This document shows, in pieces, positions 17,496-26,328 of a stretch of 64,000 bases of DNA. The stretch comes from Nostoc edaphicum CCNP1411 (GTDB taxonomy: Bacteria; Cyanobacteriota; Cyanobacteriia; Cyanobacteriales; Nostocaceae). Numbering within the stretch: the stretch's first letter is position 1; the number at the start of each line of letters is the position of its first letter. The position numbers and the translations under genes were made by a program. The stretch is taken from assembly GCF_014023275.1 (NCBI RefSeq), contig NZ_CP054698.1, positions 4,092,001 through 4,156,000 of the forward strand. The letters are read 5' to 3'. The notes beneath the pieces were generated by a model. It saw only the letters and a program-made list of their open reading frames with translations. It was not told where the DNA came from and made no database searches.

Positions 17496-19250
17496 CTATT
17501 GTGCTTTTTTATTTACTTGTAACCAAATTTCTAAACTAGCAAGCAACCACAACTTCACACCATAACGACTCCAAGTATCTCCTTGATAGTTTAACCAATT
17601 GCGAATTGGTAACTGGTTCAAATAAGGAGTGATAGCTGCATTCCGATTGAGCAATAAATCTCTGGCTTCTTGTTGCCAATATTTCCGAAATCCTAACTGC
17701 ACTGGCACCATCATGCCACTTTTGGGACGATGAATAATTGTGTCTGGTAAAATATCTATGATCGCGTGTTTTAAAACCGCTTTCTCTTCCACTCCAGAAA
17801 GCTTATACTCTGGAGGTATTTCCATGCTTAAGTCTACTACTCGTTGGTCAAACAAGGGCGAACGACCTTGCAAAAGGGCTGCTTGAGTCAAGTTACTCAC
17901 TTTCGTCAGAATTTGGTCAGCGCCTTTAAATTTGATATTCATAGCCATCAAACGATTGAGATAACTAGCTTGGGAATATAAATCTTTTTCAAAAACCCAA
18001 GGTGCGGTTTGTACTGCTTGCCAAACTTCTGGTTTTAAAAGTTGCGGTAAATCAACAGCGCACTTTTGGAAGGAAATTAAATAAGCTTGTAATGTATCCT
18101 GATTGGTGACAGAGCCATATAAACTATTAATTAACATTGGCTGATTTTTTGGCCCACCAAAACAGGGGTCGCCACCTTCACCATTTAAAACTACTTCTAC
18201 GCTTTCTCTCGCTAATCTTCCCAGCAAAAGGTTGGGAACAGTCAGTGGGTCGCCAATGGGGTCATCTAAATAGGCCATTGTTTCTGGTAGACGTTCCCAC
18301 ATATCCTTAAAAGTAATTTCCAAAATGTGGTGCTGTGTCTGACAATGGGATGCAACGAGACTGGAAAATTCTAATTCATTGGGACATTCAGAACCAAAAT
18401 GAATCGAGAAGGTGTGGACTGGTGCTTTGTGGAATTTTGACACTAAAGCAGTGATACCGCTAGAGTCCAAACCACCAGAAAGAAAAACGCCGACGGGTTC
18501 ATTTGCTGGTGGTAAATATTCTTGAACAACTTGGTTTAGCAATTCTCGCAAGCGATCGCCATGCCATACTAAGGGTTGATCTATTGCTGTAATCTGTTCT
18601 TGAAGCTGCCAATAAGCTTGAACTTTGTAGTCGGGAAGTTCTAAAACGGTTCCAGGTCGCAATTCCTGCACCTCTTCCCAAAGGGTTCGTTCTCCTGGAA
18701 TAAATGCACAACAAAGATAATCTCGTAACGCCACCAAATCTAAATCAGATGAACGATGGGGTGATAAAGTTCTTAGTTGAGGCGCAATCCAACGAACTGA
18801 ACCAGTGGTAGTGTAATAGAGGGTACGAACACCGATGCGATCGCGAACCAACCTCAAAACCTGTTTTTCTCTATCCCAAATCACTAGGGCAAACATCCCC
18901 ACAAGTTGCCTAAGACACTCAAAACCCCATCGTTCCCAAAGATTAGCCACCAGTTGCAGCGAACTTCCTTGAAAGCTATCCGGTTCAATTCCCAACTTTT
19001 GTAGCAACTGCACTTGGTTAGTTAACCAAACATCACCAACAACAACAAATCGTCCTCCAGAACTGATTGCTAATTTTTCCGTCAGAAATCCAGAAACCGT
19101 GTGTGGTAAAATTACAGAAATTTTTTCATCTCGCCAAGCTATATTTTCATAATTTTCATCAACTTTTCCCCACGCTACGCGCCAGGTTGGGTCAGTCTTG
19201 ATGAATTCGATTTTAGGAGATTTACGGTGTTTAAACGCATCAAATAGCAT
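17496..19250 (-). CDS. Asparagine-synthetase-like protein lacking the N-terminal Cys
   Basis: 584 residues. Residues about 60-200 resemble a class II glutamine amidotransferase fold (FALVIWDREKQVLRLVRDRIGVRTLYY), and residues about 240-580 carry a synthetase domain with the PP-loop SGGLDSS and NGEGGDPCFGG. The catalytic Cys normally at position 2 is absent (MLFDAF), so glutamine cannot be hydrolysed in the usual way. It may use ammonia or, like lasso-peptide cyclases of this fold, activate a carboxylate by adenylation; no precursor peptide is visible. It is divergent from the amidase gene, 77 bp apart, so the two may share a control region. Confidence 0.8.
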   Translation of the reverse strand: MLFDAFKHRKSPKIEFIKTDPTWRVAWGKVDENYENIAWRDEKISVILPHTVSGFLTEKLAISSGGRFVVVGDVWLTNQVQLLQKLGIEPDSFQGSSLQLVANLWERWGFECLRQLVGMFALVIWDREKQVLRLVRDRIGVRTLYYTTTGSVRWIAPQLRTLSPHRSSDLDLVALRDYLCCAFIPGERTLWEEVQELRPGTVLELPDYKVQAYWQLQEQITAIDQPLVWHGDRLRELLNQVVQEYLPPANEPVGVFLSGGLDSSGITALVSKFHKAPVHTFSIHFGSECPNELEFSSLVASHCQTQHHILEITFKDMWERLPETMAYLDDPIGDPLTVPNLLLGRLARESVEVVLNGEGGDPCFGGPKNQPMLINSLYGSVTNQDTLQAYLISFQKCAVDLPQLLKPEVWQAVQTAPWVFEKDLYSQASYLNRLMAMNIKFKGADQILTKVSNLTQAALLQGRSPLFDQRVVDLSMEIPPEYKLSGVEEKAVLKHAIIDILPDTIIHRPKSGMMVPVQLGFRKYWQQEARDLLLNRNAAITPYLNQLPIRNWLNYQGDTWSRYGVKLWLLASLEIWLQVNKKAQ

Positions 19251-19327
19251 GGGAAATTTTCAACGCATAATCAGTAATTTTAAGGTATTGCACAAACCTC
19301 TTTCCTGAAAATAGCTGTAATTGCAGT

Positions 19328-20731
19328 ATGAGATTGATTCATACTTTTTCCAACTTTTACAACATGGAAGCAGATTCTATCCCTAAAACGATCGCACAAG
19401 CAAGTCAGCAAATGCAAAGTGGTTCGCTGACTTCCAGGAAATTAGTCAAACATTATCTCGAAGGTATCCAAAAGTCAAATCCTATACTCAATGCTTTTAT
19501 TACAGTTATAGAGCAACAAGCCCTAGAAACTTCTACTAAACTAGATTTTGAGCGAAGCAACGGTCAAAAACACGGATTACTACACGGAATTCCTGTTGCG
19601 ATAAAAGACAATATTGATACAGCAGAAGTCAAAACTACAGTTGGCTCACAACTTTTTTGCGAACTGACACGCATACCATTATCTGATAGTGTAATTGTTC
19701 AAAAGTTAAAGGCAGCAGGGGCGGTAATTTTAGGTAAGACAAATTTAAGCGAGTTTGCGGCTGACCTTTCTGGAAACAATCTTTTTTATGGAAATACCTG
19801 CAACGTCTGGAACCACAACCATTCATCGGGAGGTTCTTCTAGCGGAAGCGCAGCCGCTATTGCTGCTCATCTTTGTTTAGCTGGAATTGGTACTGATACT
19901 GGTGGTTCAATTCGAGTTCCCGCCAGTTTTTCAGGAGTGGTGGGAATACGCCCAACTCAGGGACTACTTAGCAATGAAGGTATTTTTCCCCGTACTCTTA
20001 GTTTTGATACAGTTGGGTTTTTGACAAATTGTGTAGAAGATATTGCTATTTTACTTGATGCTGTACTCTTCCCGATATCTACAAATTTAAAACAATTATA
20101 CCCTCTACCAACCAATATCAAAGATTTAAAATTGGGCATAATTAGTAACTACACATTTCGTGGAATTGAAGGAGAAGTTGCCAAGGCAATTTATAACGCC
20201 ATATCCATTTTGAAACAACTAGGAGCGGAAATTGTCACTCTAAATTCTCCATTTTTAGTAGAAGAATTTGATGAGGCGACTTACTCCACCATTGCTCTTT
20301 ATGAATTCCATCAAGTTTTGCAATCAGAATACGCTACAAACCCCAACATATTTGGAGTTAAAGTACAAAGTGACTTATCCAAAGGAGTAAAAATTTCTCG
20401 TGACAGTTACAAAAAAGCAAAGGATAAATGGGAAAGATGCTTTCTGCAACGGCAAAAACTGTTTCAGCAAGTGGATATTCTGGTAACACCTACAACACCG
20501 ATGGTTGCACCTTTCATTGACGCCGATACTAAAATTTATCAATTAAATCGGCGATTTATGTTACCTTTCAGTTTTCTAGGTTTACCTGCAATATCTCTGC
20601 CTTGTGGCCGAAGCAATCAAGGTTTACCTATAGGAATGCAACTTGTTGGTAATTCTTATACTGAAGCTTTGATTTTGAGAGTTGCCTTTGCCTTCCAGCT
20701 TGCTACTACAGGACTCATATTTGATTTCTGA
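19328..20731 (+). CDS. Amidase-signature family amidase
   Basis: 467 residues with the Ser-cisSer-Lys triad: Lys in AIKDNIDT, SSGGSSSGSAAA and the nucleophile region GTDTGGSIRVPASFSG. It hydrolyses an amide or acts GatA-like; no GatB/C genes are near, so a free amidase is more likely. An alternative ATG lies at 19364. Odd: the last seven residues (TGLIFDF) and stop are encoded by the inverted repeat of a MITE, so the original C-terminus has been replaced. Confidence 0.85.
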   Translation: MRLIHTFSNFYNMEADSIPKTIAQASQQMQSGSLTSRKLVKHYLEGIQKSNPILNAFITVIEQQALETSTKLDFERSNGQKHGLLHGIPVAIKDNIDTAEVKTTVGSQLFCELTRIPLSDSVIVQKLKAAGAVILGKTNLSEFAADLSGNNLFYGNTCNVWNHNHSSGGSSSGSAAAIAAHLCLAGIGTDTGGSIRVPASFSGVVGIRPTQGLLSNEGIFPRTLSFDTVGFLTNCVEDIAILLDAVLFPISTNLKQLYPLPTNIKDLKLGIISNYTFRGIEGEVAKAIYNAISILKQLGAEIVTLNSPFLVEEFDEATYSTIALYEFHQVLQSEYATNPNIFGVKVQSDLSKGVKISRDSYKKAKDKWERCFLQRQKLFQQVDILVTPTTPMVAPFIDADTKIYQLNRRFMLPFSFLGLPAISLPCGRSNQGLPIGMQLVGNSYTEALILRVAFAFQLATTGLIFDF

Positions 20732-20854
20732 AAAACTCAGTATAACTAAGAAGCCTTCTTTCTTGTTGCCTATTGCCTATTGCCTATTGCCTATTACCTA
20801 TTACCTATTGCCTGTGTACGCAAATTAGTTCAGAAATCAAAGCGGATTCCTATA
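20707..20854. mobile_element. 148-bp MITE with IS630-type ends, encoding two C-termini
   Basis: Left end TACAGGACTCATATTTGATT and right end (minus strand) TATAGGAATCCGCTTTGATT match the terminal repeats of the IS630 copy at 1978-3113. The interior holds GCCTATT heptad repeats (20767-20812) and no gene. Both flanking convergent genes read into the element and stop inside its terminal repeats. Confidence 0.85.
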
Positions 20855-21961
20855 GTTTCTATGAAGATAGCCTTCTCTAACTAACGGTAAAACATTTCGC
20901 CCCACATTTTCGCACTCTTCTAAATGGGGATACCCAGACAGGATAAAAACTGTGATTCCCAAGTCTATGTATTGTAAAAGACGCTCCGCCACTTGTTGAT
21001 AACTACCAACAATTGCCATTCCCGCACCACTCCGCACCACAGAAATTCCAGCCCAAAGCAGTGGTTCAACATACCAATCTTCATCAGCATTTCCCCGTAA
21101 TTCCCATTGTCGGCTTTGACCGACACTTTCCCGTTTGGTATTGGGAAATTCGGTGGTTCGGGCTTTAGCTAATACTTTTGGAGAAACTTTTGTTAGCATT
21201 TCCTTTGCTGTTTCTCTGGCTTGAATTTCAGTTGGTCGAGCGATAATATTAATCCTCAATCCATAACGCACCTCATTTCTTCGTCCGCAATTAGTAACTA
21301 ATTGTTGCATCTGGTTGATTCTATCAGCAAGTTGTTGCTGTGCTTCTCCCCACATCAGATAAACATCTGCAAATTCTGCACCCACTTGTTGAGCCATTTC
21401 ACTCGCACCACCGAAATAAAATAGCGGCCCAGATGTTTGCAGAGGTAAAGTTTCTAACCGAGTTTGATGGAGTTGATAAAATTCTCCCTCATAGTTAAAG
21501 GGATTAGTGGTTGACCATAACTGCCGACAAATTTGCATAAATTCACGAGTCCGACGATAGCGGCTATCATGATCTAAATAATCACCATACATCGCCTGTT
21601 CGGTTGGTCGTCCACCTGTGACAATGTTAAGTGAAAGGCGGCCTTTACTGATGTGATCTAAGGTAACAGCCATTTTTGCCAAGATTGGGGCCGAATAGAA
21701 ACCTGGACGCACAGCTACCATCGCCCCAGCACTAATGGTAAGCGCTAAAACTGCTGTTGCTAAAGTCCAAGCTTCCATTATGTGGTGGTTGAAGCCCATA
21801 CCAATTAGAATCTGCTGGAACCCAAATCGTTCTGCTGTTTTAAAAATCTCAACAGTATACTCAAGACTGGGAGGACGTTCCCAAACAGGCAAACCCAAAT
21901 AGAATCCATCACCAGATACCGGAGCACACCAGTTAAATTCCAGTCTTTGTTTTGCAAACAT
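20837..21961 (-). CDS. LLM-class flavin-dependent monooxygenase (SsuD-like)
   Basis: A luciferase-like TIM-barrel protein of 374 residues from the ATG at 21961; an upstream TTG would add nine residues. Features: FNWCAPVSGDG start, SLNIVTGGRPTEQAMYGDYLDHDSRYRRT and ADVYLMWGE, as in FMNH2-dependent alkanesulfonate and sulfone monooxygenases. These release sulfite from organosulfur compounds using reduced flavin. No ssu transporter or flavin reductase gene is adjacent, so the substrate is open. Its last five residues (YRNPL) and stop come from the MITE. Confidence 0.85.
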   Translation of the reverse strand: MFAKQRLEFNWCAPVSGDGFYLGLPVWERPPSLEYTVEIFKTAERFGFQQILIGMGFNHHIMEAWTLATAVLALTISAGAMVAVRPGFYSAPILAKMAVTLDHISKGRLSLNIVTGGRPTEQAMYGDYLDHDSRYRRTREFMQICRQLWSTTNPFNYEGEFYQLHQTRLETLPLQTSGPLFYFGGASEMAQQVGAEFADVYLMWGEAQQQLADRINQMQQLVTNCGRRNEVRYGLRINIIARPTEIQARETAKEMLTKVSPKVLAKARTTEFPNTKRESVGQSRQWELRGNADEDWYVEPLLWAGISVVRSGAGMAIVGSYQQVAERLLQYIDLGITVFILSGYPHLEECENVGRNVLPLVREGYLHRNYRNPL

Positions 21962-22070
21962 TGATGCAAGTTTTAGATTGCGATTCAATTATGAAGCATA
22001 TTGTCATCAAACATAATATTGATAATTGATACAGCAGGAGCAAAAATTAGGGTACTTCACTCTATTACTT

Positions 22071-22164
22071 GCCTCTGCGACTAGAAGTCGCGGCTACACA
22101 TACAAAACCCGCCTATGCGGGTTATAAAACTCGATTTTCTGCTAGTCCACGCAGGTGGACTTAG
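22071..22164. repeat. 94-bp dispersed repeat, copy 1
   Basis: Two hairpins (CCCGCCTATGCGGG and AGTCCACGCAGGTGGACT) within a block nearly identical to 30205-30295. Between here and 22386 an open but startless plus-strand frame (GVDETFVLKDAKEGLKQRR) is seen that I cannot support as a gene. Confidence 0.85.
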
Positions 22165-22386
22165 ACTGTGTAAAATCTGCGATCGCAGATTTCCTTTGCC
22201 GCATCCAGAAATCGCAAGATTAACAAGCATCGCATATAGAAGCGTGGTCAAAAAATGCAAAAGCAATTGGAGTTGATGAAACCTTTGTCCTCAAAGATGC
22301 TAAGGAGGGTTTAAAACAAAGGCGATCGCAAGTGTTGCTGATTTCCCAACAAGCGATCGCTTCCCAGCAAGATGTAGCTCCAATGT

Positions 22387-22785
22387 CTATCTGTCGTTTC
22401 TGTTATATCTGTCGTTTCTGTTATATCTGTCGTTTCTGTTATATCTGTCGTTTCTGTTATATCTGTCGTTTCTGTTATATCTGTCGTTTCTGTTATATCT
22501 GTCGTTTCTGCGATCGCCAACTGAGAACTCGGCTCGGCAACCATTTTTCACCCAAATACGATTTCTCCTATAGCCCCAATTTCCTCTACAACTGGTGTTA
22601 GACAATTGCCTAACCAGTCTCACTCTGCCTCTAGTAGGTATTGAACAAGTATTCCTCTTATTATTCTGGCTTGAACAAGTGATTATCTCCTGAGCGGAAG
22701 CGGGAGCGACAACGCCCAAAAGTGTACCGATACTAACGGTGGCAGCCATGAAGGCGGCAGCAACTATCGGAAGACGCATAACCAT
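22387..22785 (-). CDS. Secreted DUF3011-like protein with NDRYNR hexapeptide repeats
   Basis: 132 residues from the ATG at 22785, chosen because GAGG precedes it; a TTG five codons earlier has no such site. A signal peptide (residues 1-32, cleavage near ASAQ) is followed by a Cys-containing domain (ITCSSQNNKRNTC, SCRGNWGYRRNRIWVKNGCRAEF) resembling DUF3011, then six perfect NDRYNR units encoded by identical 18-bp repeats (22391-22505) and a terminal NDR. It is exported and of unknown role. The repeat array should vary in copy number between strains. Confidence 0.75.
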   Translation of the reverse strand: MVMRLPIVAAAFMAATVSIGTLLGVVAPASAQEIITCSSQNNKRNTCSIPTRGRVRLVRQLSNTSCRGNWGYRRNRIWVKNGCRAEFSVGDRRNDRYNRNDRYNRNDRYNRNDRYNRNDRYNRNDRYNRNDR

Positions 22786-23027
22786 GTTAGACCTCTTCAA
22801 AAATTAAAAAATAAAAACTACAATAATTGTAGCAAACCGTATTAAGAGACAATTTTAAATCAGATTAAATGTAAAGAATATTTGCATTCTCAACAGCATT
22901 ATATACAAAGGTTTTCATGAAACGGATAGCCTGTATTGGAGTTTTAAGTTAGAACTTTAAAATATTTAATCTGGCTGCTGCCAGATTTTCAAAGTTTTAT
23001 TTAAAGTGTAAAAATGGCATTGATTTG

Positions 23028-23190
23028 AAAGGTTATCTGAAAAGTATTTTGCTTTGACTTTAGACACTTTTAGATCCCCCCTAACCCCCCTTCAAAAGGG
23101 GGGAACCGGAATCAAAGTCCCCCTTTTGAAGGGGGATTTAGGGGGATCAAAAACTTTTGATCCTGACAAAAGGACTTTTAAAACATCCTC
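23028..23190. mobile_element. MITE-like element at the trailer end of CRISPR array 1
   Basis: Left AAAGGTTATCTGAAAAGT and right ACTTTTAAAACATCCTCT are degenerate inverted ends. The interior has long CCCCCCTAACCCCCCTT / AAGGGGGATTTAGGGGG palindromes. Related elements lie at 30294-30460, 34675-34775 and 37430-37572. Nothing else is seen in 22801-23210. Confidence 0.65.
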
Positions 23191-23210
23191 TGATACTACT
23201 TCTTTGTGAA

Positions 23211-24669
23211 AGGGATTTTAAGTAATTGCAATCCCAAATTAGGACGTTTAAAACTCTATCTAATCTTGTTTCAATCCCTAATAGGGATTTTAAGTAATTG
23301 CAATAGCACTCGAAAATTTAGCGGCTGAGTCTGCTATGGGATTTCAATCCCTAATAGGGATTTTAAGTAATTGCAATAGGAGTCGTAAACCATTATCAGC
23401 ACGATATTCAATATTTCAATCCCTAATAGGGATTTTAAGTAATTGCAATTCCAATTGGATTGGGATTTGAGGCAGAAAGAAAATTATTTCAATCCCTAAT
23501 AGGGATTTTAAGTAATTGCAATGTGTTTCTGTAGAAGGTGGCGTAAAAATATCAGAATTTCAATCCCTAATAGGGATTTTAAGTAATTGCAATAACAGTG
23601 AGTTAATCAGCGCAAAAGAAGCGTCAAATTTCAATCCCTAATAGGGATTTTAAGTAATTGCAATGAGTTTTCCCTGTGGGTTGAGTCGGGATATCTACAT
23701 TTCAATCCCTAATAGGGATTTTAAGTAATTGCAATTCGCAAGCAGGGATTGTCAAATTTTATTGAAGAAGATTTCAATCCCTAATAGGGATTTTAAGTAA
23801 TTGCAATCCGACATACCTTTCATCTGCCAAGGAATAGCAGCATTTCAATCCCTAATAGGGATTTTAAGTAATTGCAATATTGATGGAAGCCATAGTGAAA
23901 CCTGCAATGGCAAATTTCAATCCCTAATAGGGATTTTAAGTAATTGCAATAGATTACCAACTAATCGATTTGTGAATAGAGCATATAATTTCAATCCCTA
24001 ATAGGGATTTTAAGTAATTGCAATAATGATGCATGGGATGCGATCGCTTCCAACATGGCTATTTCAATCCCTAATAGGGATTTTAAGTAATTGCAATAAA
24101 ACTGCCTCCACTTGGAAGCAGCGACTAAATATTTCAATCCCTAATAGGGATTTTAAGTAATTGCAATCATTCTAATAGTAACTGTGGTTGAGCTTCTAAC
24201 TATTTCAATCCCTAATAGGGATTTTAAGTAATTGCAATCTTTATCCAGGGGATCTGGTCGATGATTGAGTCTATTTCAATCCCTAATAGGGATTTTAAGT
24301 AATTGCAATTAGCTGGCAATCTTGCGCTCGAACTTTATTCTGATTTCAATCCCTAATAGGGATTTTAAGTAATTGCAATATATCGCCGTCATCCTGAGCA
24401 GTATCCACAGCTACATTTCAATCCCTAATAGGGATTTTAAGTAATTGCAATTGATGTTTGCACCCGTGCAGAGTAACGAGTAGTACATTTCAATCCCTAA
24501 TAGGGATTTTAAGTAATTGCAATCTTACTGCTCTGGGAAGTCAAAGGCTGTTATTGCTGTATTTCAATCCCTAATAGGGATTTTAAGTAATTGCAATCTA
24601 AATCTTCGGCATCTTCGGCATTTATAAAAAAAATTTCAATCCCTAATAGGGATTTTAAGTAATTGCAAT
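23211..24669 (-). CRISPR. CRISPR array 1: 20 full 37-bp repeats
   Basis: The plus-strand repeat begins ATTTCAATCCCTAATAGGGA and ends AATTGCAAT, with spacers of 33-37 bp. Twenty full repeats lie from 23268 to 24669, plus a truncated 22-base repeat at 23211-23232. The crRNA strand is taken as minus because the leader homology lies to the right, the degenerate repeat lies to the left, and the repeat then ends ATTGAAAT like other cyanobacterial repeats ending GAAAC. The oldest full repeat (23268) begins with G; the other 19 begin with A. No cas gene is in the window. Confidence 0.95.
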
Positions 24670-24915
24670 GGCTGGCGTCTGAAAGCCTTGTCTTATTTGG
24701 TTTTCAAGGTTCGGTTGCGCGGATGCGAAAATCATAACACGAGGAATTGTGATTTGGCTAGAGGCAAATGGCTGAAAACTATTCCCCATAAGGTGCGCGG
24801 ATAGTTTAGAAATGCGATCGCTCTCAAGTTCTTGCAGATAAGCCAATTCAGCCATTTTTGTAGTTACCTCTTCCCCAACACCTACCCATCCGCGCATTTG
24901 GCGAAAAAAACTAAT
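24670..24915 (-). promoter_or_regulatory. CRISPR array 1 leader
   Basis: About 240 bp homologous to 39893-40135, the sequence on the matching side of array 2. Shared features: GGCGTCTGAAA next to the array, a candidate minus-strand -10 box TATGAT (24731-24736), and three GCGCGGAT motifs (two in one orientation, one reversed near 24886). An 80-codon minus-strand frame overlaps the leader. Confidence 0.8.
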
Positions 24916-25025
24916 CCGATTGGAAAGCTACTTACTAGATATCCTACTCGATTAGGTTAGCTGAGTTCAGTGCTGTAACTGATTTGGGCTACGCCTACGC
25001 AATAGCAACACCCCTAACCAACTCT

Positions 25026-25349
25026 TTATTTGGCAACGTCTTCAAAGTCTGTTATCGCACAAGCAAATTCTCTAAAAGCTGTTTTAATCAGAACCTCTTT
25101 CGTTCCCCTTTCCAGCGAAGAATTGCGTATGAGGTCTGTTAATTCTATGAACAACAGAGAAAACATAAAACGATCTTGGCGGTCAACTTGTTTCAAGCAA
25201 GACGATATAAACTGATAAAGCTCTGTTTTTCGAGGTTTGGTTTGTTCTTCCCATATTTGTAACCCAAGTCGAAAAGTTCTCAAACGGATTTCATTGGTGT
25301 TGAAGGACGCGTCTTTGTAGCGGACTGATACGCGTTGGGGTATTTCCAT
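25026..25349 (-). CDS. Hypothetical 107-residue protein beside the array 1 leader
   Basis: I do not recognise it. It is soluble, mostly helical, with alternating charged and hydrophobic residues (TNEIRLRTFRLGLQIWEEQTK, DRFMFSLLFIELTDLIRNSS, VLIKTAFREFACAITDFEDV). Composition suggests a genuine protein. It reads toward the CRISPR leader on the same strand, about 110 bp away. No HTH or nuclease motif is visible. Confidence 0.55.
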   Translation of the reverse strand: MEIPQRVSVRYKDASFNTNEIRLRTFRLGLQIWEEQTKPRKTELYQFISSCLKQVDRQDRFMFSLLFIELTDLIRNSSLERGTKEVLIKTAFREFACAITDFEDVAK

Positions 25350-25626
25350 GAGTTTTAGCTATACATATTCAATGTAAAGTAATTATTCACTTATATTTTG
25401 GCTCAACCGGAAAAATCTGATATTTTGCACTAATCCCAACAGCGCCATAGGTTAGAAACGAATTACTTGGTGGACTGACAGGGAGGCACACAATACTTTT
25501 CGGGGAAAGGGCAAAGGGTAAAGGGAAAGGGTTTGAATTTACCTTTACCCGCAAGCCCATTAACTTTCCCCCAGACCAAAAGAAAGATTGTTGGGTTTAT
25601 CCGAAAAGTATTGGGGACGCACAGAC

Positions 25627-25835
25627 CATTGGTGTCAACTTAAGCCAAAAATAGCGTACTGATTGGGTGTTGTTCACCCGCCAGGGATTGTAAATCCCTG
25701 ACTAATTGCTCAAGTCTACTGAAGTAGACTGAAAATTTTTGCGCCTCTTTAGTCCTCTTCAGAGGACTTTAACTATGAGACAGGGATTTACAATCCCTGG
25801 CGGACGTGCGGTTTCGCGTTAAGTTGACACCAGTG
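25627..25835. mobile_element. 209-bp MITE with 9-bp target duplication
   Basis: 17-bp ends CATTGGTGTCAACTTAA / TTAAGTTGACACCAGTG (one mismatch), flanked on both sides by CGCACAGAC (25618-25626 and 25836-25844), a perfect 9-bp direct repeat. The interior has a second long inverted repeat (CCGCCAGGGATTGTAAATCC and its near complement). Non-coding. The rest of 25350-25866 has an AAAGGG/CCTTT low-complexity inverted stretch at about 25505-25570. Confidence 0.85.
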
Positions 25836-25866
25836 CGCACAGACTTGCCCCCATACCATCATCAAT

Positions 25867-26046
25867 TTAGAGAATGCCCCAGAAATGGAGTAAACCTTGA
25901 CCAGAAAAAGCTTCAATTAAAATCGCAGATAGAAAACCAATCATTGCAAGACGACCGTTCCAATTTTCACTCTGAGGGGTGAAACCAAAACGCACAGCAT
26001 TAGGATCTTCTGAAACAATAGGCGCAGGATTCTTAAAACCTGTCAT
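25867..26046 (-). CDS. High-light-inducible protein (HLIP, chlorophyll-binding family)
   Basis: 59 residues from the ATG at 26046 (GGAG eight bases upstream); an upstream TTG is less likely. The single membrane helix has the Hli signature [21 protein letters not shown] with Glu, Asn and Arg ligands for chlorophyll. HLIPs sit in the thylakoid membrane, dimerise, bind chlorophyll and carotenoid and protect photosystem II assembly and chlorophyll synthesis under strong light. An exact HLR1 site lies 45 bp upstream. Confidence 0.9.
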   Translation of the reverse strand: MTGFKNPAPIVSEDPNAVRFGFTPQSENWNGRLAMIGFLSAILIEAFSGQGLLHFWGIL

Positions 26047-26090
26047 CAGTAAAACTCCAAATTTCAAGTGTTGTAGCAGTTGTAACTGTC

Positions 26091-26106
26091 TGTAAAGTAA
26101 TGTAAC
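26091..26106 (-). promoter_or_regulatory. HLR1 operator (RpaB site) before the HLIP gene
   Basis: On the minus strand GTTACATTACTTTACA exactly fits the HLR1 consensus (G/T)TTACA(T/A)(T/A)NN(G/T)TTACA bound by RpaB. A third GTTACA (26081-26086) and a weaker CTACAA follow at the same 10-bp period, so several half-sites are stacked on one helix face. Confidence 0.75.
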
Positions 26107-26328
26107 AGATGTTGAATAAAATGCAACATTGAGTGAATAAAGAAAATCTGAAGAAAAATCCGCTCAATGAAGAGGAATTAGGGCAAGCGGGAGAGTTTTC
26201 TCCTTTTCCCCCTGCTTCCTGCCCCAATATCCTGCTCCTTTGCTTCTTCATTCTGCGGTTTCCATAGCTTATTAGATTGAAAATTCCCAAACTAAAGCAA
26301 GAAACCGATAGAGTTCGATTCGCTCACA

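Noticed and set aside
22332..22601. Plus-strand frame with repeated CYICRF
   Set aside because: The opposite strand encodes a signal peptide and a Cys-containing domain before the same repeats, so the minus strand is coding.
24655..24897. 80-codon minus-strand frame next to array 1
   Set aside because: It lies wholly within the leader, and the matching frame in the second leader is shorter and ends early; treated as leader sequence and discussed as a finding.
26033..26290. 85-codon minus-strand frame upstream of the HLIP gene
   Set aside because: It covers the HLR1 promoter region and a low-complexity stretch and has no ribosome site.
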